Source: Takakia lepidozioides (taxonomy: Eukaryota > Streptophyta > Takakiopsida > Takakiales > Takakiaceae). Taken from it: DNA of 64,000 nt. Each line of letters opens with the position of its first letter. Within the stretch, counting starts at the first letter, position 1. The stretch is taken from the NCBI GenBank assembly GCA_030704615.1, contig CM060732.1, forward strand, positions 39,599,053 to 39,663,052, given 5' to 3'. Below the pieces are notes generated by a model. The model was not told the DNA's origin. It made no database searches and saw nothing but the letters and a program-made list of their open reading frames with translations. Both the position numbers and the translations under genes were made by a program. Shown one piece after another: positions 56,396 through 64,000 of this stretch.

Positions 56396-57931
56396 GAACT
56401 CGTGCTGCTCTTCGAATCACTGCCGCAGCTAATTCCAGTTGCACTAGTGGTAGTCCTGCCCTGCACATAGTGGTAGTGGTAGTGTTGCCCGACACTAGTA
56501 GTAGTGGTGCCCCACCCACAGTGGTAGTGGTAGTGGCACCCCTCACCAGTGGTAGTGGTGCCCCACCCATAGTGGTAGTGGTAGTGGTAGTGGCACCTCT
56601 CACTAGTGGTAGTGCTACCCCGCACATGAATCCCATGCCTCCCATGTCTCCTCCCTCAGGAGCAGGAGGTGGACCATCCGGCCTTGGAGCCGGTACCACC
56701 TGAACTATGGCCATGGCAGCGAGCCCCTGCTCTAGCTGCTGAAGCCGGTTGGCCATGCCGTGGTCAACACCCTGACCTCCGCGTCTTTGGCCATGTTGAG
56801 CTTGCCCTTGGCCTGCACGTCGTGCCTGGCCACCTCGTCCTCTCTGGGCTGCTCTACCTCGCCCCCGGCCACCATTGTTCCCTTGGAACTGGCCTGGGCG
56901 CAACTCAAGATGCAAACCATAGCACTAGGCCTCTCCATGCCCGTACTTGCCACAATGCCCACACTGCAACTGTGCCGGTGCCAAACCATTTCCTCCCTCT
57001 GGGCAATCCTTCTTGACATGGGGTCACCACATGTCCAACACACCACATCCACCCGTTGTTGGCTTGCAAATGAAGGGAGAGACCCCTGCATCTGAGGTCC
57101 TCTCTGCCCTTCCCTGGGCTTCACCTGAGCCCCCTTGTTGCCTTGAGCACGTTGAGGTAATGGCTGGCTAAGAGCACCACTACCCCTTGGGTTACAATAA
57201 TCAAGCGCCTCATACAAAGCCTTTCTCAAGCTCTTAGTAGGCTTCCGTTGGAACTCTTGCAAGCTCCTCAACTTCTCTGTCCTCACCCCTTTGTAGTTCC
57301 TTCTCAACTCTTCAAAGAACTTCACAATAGGGTTGAAGGCAGGCACAACCACTGGTGCTGGTGCAACAGTAGTTTGGGTGGACGTCGTAGCCTTTGTACC
57401 ACTAGTCCCACTGCTACTCACTGGTGCAGCTGCCGGTGTGGCTGCTGCCCTTGTCCCTCTAGTGATGGAGACATAGTCGGGTGACTAGTACATCCTCCAC
57501 TTCTCGATCTCAACATCGTGCCCCCGCCTAAACTCATGGTAATCATCCATGGGCGGCCCCTCAAGGTGCTGAAACAGCCCCTTCCATGCCATGAAAGGCG
57601 TAAATAGTTGTGGATTGCGCATTTACTGCAAGTCACACCAACTATCAAACTCTTGAATGAAATCATCCAACTCAATGGTGCCTACCGCCCCAGAGTACCT
57701 TCGTGGCCCCTTGGTGGCTCCATACATCTCCTCCATTGTGTCCCACAACAATGGCAAGGAAACAACTTGCACCGCCGGTGTGAGTCCTTCTGATTCACAA
57801 TCCGAATCAGAACCTTCCGTAGAAGATACAAGAGGTGAAGGTGGCCTAAACCGCACACCTCGTCTCGTATACCCGCTAGTATCGCTAGTGCTCGTACCGG
57901 CACTTTCCCCAGCAAGTAGTGGCACCTCCAT
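56396..57931 (-). pseudogene. Copy B gag
   Basis: Starts ATGGAGGTGCCA at 57931. It matches copy A gag with stops at about 57624 and 57489, and deletes the second half of the capsid ('LRKALYEALDYCNPRGSGAL' bridges it). The knuckle region is frameshifted. The tail carries in-frame expanded Thr/Val/Leu-rich units ('PLVRGATTTTT') from a CCACTAC microsatellite at 56455-56610. Confidence 0.8.
56455..56610. repeat. GTGGTAGTG trinucleotide-like expansion in copy B gag tail
   Basis: Repeats of GTGGTAGTGGTAGTGGCACC and GTGGTAGTGGTGCCCCACCC, about four units of 40-50 bp, against a single CACTACCACTAGTGC in copy A. Confidence 0.75.
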
Positions 57932-57959
57932 GTTGACAAACTGACACTCAACCGGTCAT

Positions 57960-60178
57960 GAACCTGTCTCTAACCCCCTCTCCACAAGGTAACCGGGTAG
58001 AGGACCTGATGCAGCTTATGGTTTGGAATACTAGGTTCATAACATAGCCTGCACCTGCACCTGCATCCACCACAGGCACTCCTATGGTTGGCTGGTCATC
58101 ACCTCTAACCTCACCACAAGAGAAACAAAGATGGTCTGACTGGTCATCAACCCAGCCTTACCATCGACAGCATGCTCTAGGGTTGGATCGGTGATCAAGC
58201 CCGAGTCAATCACCTATAAAATCAAGCGCCCACACAAAACTAGCATGGCGCACAATCAAGCATGCAGGTGTGGAGGGGATCTAAACACAAGAATGAGAAC
58301 AACAACTCCCTCACACCAAAAACAACTCCACAATGTCGCTTCTGCAACCCAACCCAAACCCGAACTGACTCTTGTCTCTACCTACGGAAAGGTCTCGGCC
58401 TACAGAGAAGGTGGAAAGCTACGAGGAAGGGAAGCTAAAGCAATGCCTATCCCCAGCACGCTCTCATCCCAACACCCTCTTTTTTTCTCTCTTCTCTCAC
58501 TTGCATGACCATGAGAGCATCTTGTGGATACTCCTCAAACCGCCCTCCACAAACTCATGAAACTTGGCCTCCAAGGCCCCATGCAAGCCTCCACAGATCC
58601 GCCAGTGTCTCCTTACGTCCACCAGTCATTCCTCAAAACGGAACCACCTCAAGAAACCACGCCATCCACTGAAGGTTCAAAAATGGAGCAGATAGAGGTA
58701 CATATAGGCCCCAACAACATTCTGTCCAAAAGAATTACCTGCAGGCTGGTCTCCCCCATAGTTAAGAATTGGGTTGAAAACCCCAAAAGATTATCTGCAG
58801 GGAAGTAAACCTTTTTGTTAAAACGCAACAAGGAGGCAATTCCGACTTTTCTGCCGGATTAGCTAGCTCAAAACCATTGTTCTTCAGAGCCCAGCCTCCC
58901 CATCAAGGTCCCACGAAACGAGTGAAAAAATGTTTGTTTTTTGTTTTTGTTTTTTTTTTCACTCTGGCTGTTCGCGGCCATACGTGGCTCCAACCGCCAC
59001 GACCCCTCACGGCCCACCCTAGGCGCTCGTTGGCCACGGGCTGCCCCGTGATACCCCGTGGTACCACGCCCACGAGCCTTCACGGCCCGCCATCCCCACG
59101 ATCTGGTCACTTTGCCCACCCGTGGTGTCCGTATCACGGCTTCCCACGGTCATGGTCAATGGTCACGGTCAACAGTCATGGCCTGGGCTCGTGGTATCTT
59201 GTGATACCGCCCCCACGGCCCATCACGGCCACTGTTTCTTGCGTTCCCAGTAGCTCTCCACGAGTTTCCATGCATTCCCAGACGTTCCCGAGCTCTCCCC
59301 GAGTTGGGGTTTGCTCCTACACCTGCTACCGACGAGCTATGGCTTTCTGCGGAGCCATCAGCCCCGTCGCCCTGCACTCCTGAGCTCTCATGGCCCACTA
59401 GAAGCGCCCCCAACTCAACAAGCAAGCTATATGCTGCCCAACAAGCTCTCTTTTCTTCATGAAGTTCACAAAAACAAATCTGAAAATACACGCCTTTACA
59501 ACCTTGGTGTACCTGCAGTTCTACTGTACATTCGTTGGCTCTAGGACGCCTTGTTGCTGCCTTTCCAGCCCCCGCTCTTGCCACTCCAAGAGCCCTTACA
59601 CTGCTGAGTTTCAAATTGAAACTCCAACTTAGCACATGTTTCACAAGTGCACTGATTTGCACACAAGATGGACCAACCCCATCTCTTCACTCATACCTCT
59701 TCATGAACTTGGAGCTGAAGCTCCCAATGGGCTGCAATGCATCCCCTCGTAGCTCCACCATTTGGCTACTCCTCATCTACCCGCAACAACTAGTTTCGGG
59801 CAGAAATACCTGGAGCTGATCATATCATCTCCAACCTACAACACGCTAGCTTCCTATGCGCAGCCCACATTTCTGCAGCTCCTCAACTCGGCCTGCAGCT
59901 CAAGAAGACGACCACAGTTCGTCCACTCGTGGCGAGCATCTCCTCCGCTTCACACTGAACCGCATACTCAGTGCCATAGCATTGAGCTATGCAACACTGA
60001 CCACCTCTCTATCCATTGCAAACCTGCAACTTGTTCGCCTTTGCACTCTATCCGCTTTGGATAGGCTCATGCACGGATCCCTGCACTCTAGGCTGAACCG
60101 CTTTTCATGATCTGAAAACACAAGTGCTACAACTAACTCGAACCTGGCACTCATAGACTCAAGCTGATCTTTCTCGAG
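57960..60178 (-). other. Leader of copy B
   Basis: Non-coding. The gag-proximal 600 bp match the copy A leader (58000-58560 against 45700-46320). The rest differs and includes a CACGGCC/CCACG-rich stretch at about 58975-59290 and a short T-rich run at 58930-58960. No gene was recognised. Confidence 0.6.
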
Positions 60179-60495
60179 TGATAAAGAAAGAATGATACAA
60201 GCACACAAGCTCTCTCAAACTCACATACTTGCACATGAAAACATCACTCATATATTAAGTCGAGCCAAATGCACCCAGGCCATGGGGAATCCACACTACG
60301 GCAACATAGCTAGACGCGGTGAGTCTCAACTCAAGAAAGATGAGCCCACCGCGATCTGTCGTGAAGATAACAACGTCAGGTGCCCAAACATGTATTGGCC
60401 CTTGGATTGACATTTGGGTCAATCCCAAATGTCACTATATAAAAGCTAGCTATTTCCTAGCAAACTTCACACTAGTGGTAAAATAACTTGACAAG
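60179..60495 (-). repeat. LTR-like repeat of copy B
   Basis: On the minus strand begins TGTCAAGTTATTTTACCACT at 60495, collinear with copy A's repeat but diverged (substitutions and short indels), so B is older than A or comes from another subfamily. It ends CTTTATCA at about 60179. On the plus strand it contains TATATAAAAG at 60436-60445. Confidence 0.75.
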
Positions 60496-60645
60496 CCCGA
60501 ATAGCTAAGCCTAACTGCCTCTTGTTCGAATCAAGAGGGGGAAAGTCGCGAGTGTACAAGTCACAGATGTAGGCAATTTTCGCACAACTCAAGCTATGGT
60601 CAAACATAGTCATTTTCTCTTGGCTTTTTGAGTCTTCACAGTCTT

Positions 60646-61165
60646 TCAAACGAATACACTCCCAGAGAATATAGTGACATATGGAATGCGCTCAAGAGGA
60701 CATTGGAAAGGATAAAATCCAATTGTCTTGTCTTTCACCTTTCCCGGGAGGTTCATGTCATCATGCAAATGCCACGTTAGACGCATCAAGAGGCTCTCAA
60801 GAATATCTCCAGCGGCAATGACCTTCGGCTGACAAATTTGAAAATTATTCCAATTCTCATAGAAATCCTGCAAAAACACTATAAACTGAGCCTCGCTGGT
60901 CTCCTCTTCAAGCTCCAATTTCGTATCCACTTCTTGAATGGCTTGCAACCGTTGCCTTCCCTTTTCATCATCAAAAGGGTACTTGTGCCAGTAGGATCAG
61001 CCAGAATATCACTAACTTCCTAATTGGTCAAAGGTAATGTGGCCAACCTGTAACATATATCCTTAGAGGTTCTAATCTCCTTTACTGTATGGAGCTCAAA
61101 CTTCACTGGTGAATCATTAACCGACACCCCAAGGTTGCCATTTCACCAAAGTACTACAACCTGTT
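60646..61165 (-). pseudogene. Degraded unrecognised coding segment
   Basis: Two overlapping minus-strand frames give continuous protein-like sequence: 'GVSVNDSPVKFELHTVKEIR', 'DICYRLATLPLTN', stop, 'EVSDILADPTGT', then shifted 'WHKYPFDDEKGRQRLQAIQE' and 'FIVFLQDFYENWNNFQICQP', ending at 60646. An in-frame TAG and a one-base shift (~60990) argue for a broken gene. I do not recognise the family; the fragment is acidic and alpha-helical in character. Confidence 0.45.
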
Positions 61166-61482
61166 GAGCAAAACGAAAAAAATACGCAATATCAATTATC
61201 AGCATCTTCAGGATTGACCCTTGTCGAGAATACACGAATTGCAAAAGAATATACCAAATGTTGACAGCAAGTCGGTGCAAACCATAGCCGAATAACCTAA
61301 CCACAATGTTTCAAAATAAACATAAAACTAAAAACTCCTCCGGATAGCGAGCTCGCCCCGCACAGAGGCACACGCATTCTCCCTCACTAACACACTATCT
61401 CACTCATCAACAAAAGCTCATCTTCACCTACGCACCAGATCTTAAAAGCTACTCTCGATGCAAACTCGCCTTATAACGTCAG

Positions 61483-62290
61483 CTAGGATTCACCAACGGC
61501 TTGTGCAGGGTTCATTTCGAATCCACCTGGATACCTGTAAATGGAAAATCAACATTATATACTCAAGAATAAAAGTTTAAAAAAAAAAAAAAAAACATCA
61601 AGGTACATAAAGTAAAAACAAGGTGCATAAATTTACATCTTCTTGATCTCAGACCCACACGCAATAGTGGCCTCCAGTTGTTGCACAAGTATGTGAGGTG
61701 CTACAAATCCTGCATCAAAATGAATCACCAAACTCTATTTTGTCAAATGTAGAGCAGTATAGACTTAGGATCCCCAAAGTACTCCAGCAGTTCCAAACAG
61801 CCAGAGCCCATGGATGAAACCTAGAACCACGTCTCGAACACAATAATCTCAGCGCCTACAAACTACAACAACGTTGCAAAAGGTTACGATATAATCATAA
61901 CCAGACCCGCTCTGTTGGTGGAACAACCTACATGAGACGAAAATTCCCTTTGCAGATTATCAAGACTACAATAGTGGCATTCATACTCAAAGCCAAAAGC
62001 ACATTTTCATGAAACTTACGCCGCCACGTTTAACGCTACAGAAACCCTATCCCTGACGTATATAACAAACTATCAATGAAATATGGCCCTGATAGATGTA
62101 TCGCAGTTTTCACTTCCCATGAAAATTCGACAACCACACCTTCTCCTTCTGGCCATATCCCGATGAACTCATGATGAAACCTCAGTGGCCAGAACACCAC
62201 AACTTGATCCGCTTCTCTAAGCAATTCTCCCACCTTATCTCCGAAATAAAGCGTCAAAATTAAGAATCCACTGCTGCTAGCTGGCAAAAA
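61483..62290 (-). CDS. Possible exons of an unrecognised plant gene
   Basis: On the minus strand, exon 61709-61637 ('FVAPHILVQQLEATIACGSE' plus IKK) and terminal exon 61534-61483 ('YPGGFEMNPAQAVGES', stop) join in phase across a GT-AG intron. A third stretch, 62290-62036 ('LTLYFGDKVGELLREADQVV', 'FHHEFIGIWPEGEGVVVEFS'), reads like coding sequence and may lie upstream in the same gene, but its donor could not be placed. The family is unknown. A poly(A) run (61579-61595) lies in the intron. Confidence 0.4.
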
Positions 62291-62299
62291 GCATTCCCC

Positions 62300-63267
62300 A
62301 TAGGCATAAGCATTGACTAGCGCTCAATTGGCAAAGATGCCCACAATGACGCAACCATATTTCAAAACATCATCAAAATGGCCTCAAACGATTAGCACGA
62401 TCCACGGTTATAGAGATGATATGTATGCCAGAGGAAAAACATATAATAGATGAACATAGGATCTTTCCGCGTTAATAGGGTCTACATAGTGTCTAAATAC
62501 AATCTTATAAATGTAGAAGGAGCTTGAAAGGGAGAAACCTTAAAAAAAAACAAAAAACCAAACCCCAATTTCGCTTACGAAATCCAAGTTTCGCTGGCAA
62601 AAATACAAATTTCGTTGGCAAAAACCCAAAATGTGTTTGCGTTTTGCTGGCGAAACCCATTTTCTGGGGTTGTTCTTGGGGGTGTTCTACACACAATGTT
62701 TTACCAAATGCCACATTGTTTACGTTCGCTGACCTTTCAATTCTAGCATATGTGCTTGTGGGTCTTTGTGCTCATGTGAGTTAAGCTTTAGACAATTAAT
62801 TTCATAAGTTTTGTCGTGTGAAAACGGTTTTCAGATAGTTTCGTAATTTTTTTTTCACGTGAGCACATTTCGGTTTCGCTACGCATATTCTCCGGATTCT
62901 TGGGGAATATGCATAATATGCCTCTGTACTCGTGTGAGCTTGCTCACACGCTACCCAACCTCGGGAAGAACCAATAAAGATGTACCCTAACATAGGGGTA
63001 TACATCTTGGTCCCAAAATCTGCCACACATTATATATCTGGTATATATACCCAAATATGCCCAATGGTATATCTGGGTAAAAAATGTACCCACCCATTAC
63101 TCCAACCCATTGTTCCCAGTGAGAAGATTAGTATGATTAGATGCCACCAGGGAGAGTGAAGATGAGACAAATAGTATAAGGATATTAAGTAATTCTAATT
63201 TTGTGAGTTTATCCCCTTACTTTTCACTCTTGGATCCCCCTTCACTGTGATGTCAAGGGCATTACCC
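62300..63267. other. AT-rich DNA without recognisable gene
   Basis: Only short overlapping frames. Includes a GTGTGAGC-TT-GCTCACAC hairpin (62932-62949) and repeated phrases of AATTTCGCTGGC type (62570-62660). Confidence 0.5.
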
Positions 63268-64000
63268 CTGTCGTGCGCATACATATCGCTACACAACTAC
63301 ATCGTTGTCCAAAACCACACAACACATGTGCACACCAAACACTAGTCTATTACTAGTCCACCACTAGTGCACCACTAGTCCTGCCACTAGTGCAGGTTGC
63401 GGCATAGCAACCACGGGACGCGTCCTCTACCTCTAAGTCTGCTGGACTTAAGGTTGCAGTTACGAAGGGCAATTGGGAGCCTGACATTGGACCTATTGTC
63501 ACTAGAGGAGAGACGACGTATACGGCGGTTCCTGAGGCTTACATGAATTGCTTTGCCTCTCGTGCTACGATGGAGGAGCATGAGAGACATGTTCAGGTAG
63601 TGCATCGACCGGGTTTGGTCAATAGGAATGCGGATGGATTGAGTCGCAATCCGTGCACGAGCCAGCAGGATGATACTAGAGCTCGGTGGCATGGTGAGAC
63701 GGACGAGGAGATGGTGTCGGGATGACATGCATCTGCCTTTTTGTGTATCTTGGCATCGGGAGGTCAGGTTGGACCTACAACAGGGATGACTGTAGACGGA
63801 GTGTCTGAGGACCCTGAGGCTAGTGATGAGTCAGGTGGTGCCAGAGATATACATGAGGATTCGGGTGTGTTGGACTACCTCCGCACTGGAGACACGACAG
63901 CTAGTGTGACTGCCAAGGAGAGGGATCGGACCCTACAATGAGCCAAGAGGTTCAAGTGGGAGGGGATACACCTACTTCGAGTGTGGGAGGATGGTCGGGT
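63268..64000 (+). mobile_element. Copy C of the DNMT-gypsy family, rearranged, runs off the window
   Basis: 63268-63394 is the CTAG-rich 3' end of the family in inverted orientation, starting at the common GACAG boundary. It abuts plus-strand pol sequence from 63395 (GGTTGCGGCATAGCAACCAC, equal to the DNMT/RT border of copy A). The pol part shows the same two deletions as copy B ('NCFASRATMEEHERH' and 'VVHRPGLVNRNADGLSR') but keeps the linker segment that B lost, so C is a sister and not a daughter of B. It carries stops at 63723-63725 and 63939-63941. Confidence 0.8.

Larger units (their letters stand above)
54261..60495 (-). mobile_element. Non-autonomous derivative copy B of the DNMT-gypsy family
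   Basis: Reads on the minus strand from an LTR-like terminus TGTCAAG at 60495 through leader, gag, DNMT, remnants of RT/RNase H and PHD, to ...GGTTGCAAG at 54261. Compared with copy A it lacks the C-terminal half of gag capsid, the protease, the RT core, most of RNase H and the whole integrase core. It is joined tail to tail with copy A. Confidence 0.85.

Noticed and set aside
60430-60448. TATATAAAAG as the LTR promoter of copy B
   Set aside because: It is a good TATA box only on the plus strand, opposite to the element, and copy A has TACATA at the matching place.

Overview
The window reads as nuclear DNA of a streptophyte (green-plant lineage). GT-AG introns fit well-known plant genes: an AP-3 adaptor mu subunit, a group VIII (RSL-like) bHLH factor, DNA topoisomerase I and an F-box protein. 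Low gene density, GA/CT microsatellites, LINE/SINE debris and a Ty3/gypsy element carrying its own DNA methyltransferase suggest a non-seed plant or streptophyte alga, but the sequence alone does not fix the species.

Layout. 1-462 (-): 5' part of an F-box gene, divergent from a complete eight-exon AP3M gene at 761-4804 (+). 4805-13768: mostly non-coding, with tandem and inverted repeats and a GC-rich stretch. 13769-16670 (+): five-exon bHLH gene. 19576-33079 (-): DNA topoisomerase I in 16 recognisable exons. Its introns hold a tRNA-derived SINE, a 5S-rRNA-derived SINE with a LINE-like tail, three 5'-truncated LINE copies and a 39-bp LINE 'stub' with a perfect target-site duplication. A second LINE stub sits in AP3M intron 7. 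33080-39627: nothing recognised. 39628-39960: fragment of the gypsy-type element. 40698-41437 (-): SWIM zinc-finger coding segment. 42785-64000: three copies of one Ty3/gypsy family. Copy A (+) has gag, protease, a C5 DNA methyltransferase, RT, RNase H, integrase and a C-terminal PHD finger. Copy B (-) is fused tail to tail with A. Copy C (+) runs off the end. Between B and C are degraded coding segments of an unrecognised gene.

Main point. The gypsy family encodes a DNA-methylation writer (DNMT, motifs I, IV, VI, VIII and IX/X in canonical order) and a histone-reader-type module (PHD finger behind the integrase). Copy B lost protease, the RT core, most of RNase H and the integrase but kept nearly the whole DNMT. 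B and C share the same two RT/RNase H deletions, so they belong to one non-autonomous lineage. A UAG stop before the RT, in a tobamovirus-type readthrough context (UAG CAA CCA), is present in all three copies. Retrotransposon-borne DNMTs have been reported from charophytes and dinoflagellates. I do not know of a report of the DNMT plus PHD combination or of a DNMT-retaining non-autonomous derivative.

All copies in this window carry frameshifts or stops, so none looks directly functional. Exon boundaries were worked out by hand from splice signals, reading phase and remembered family sequences; no alignment was run.
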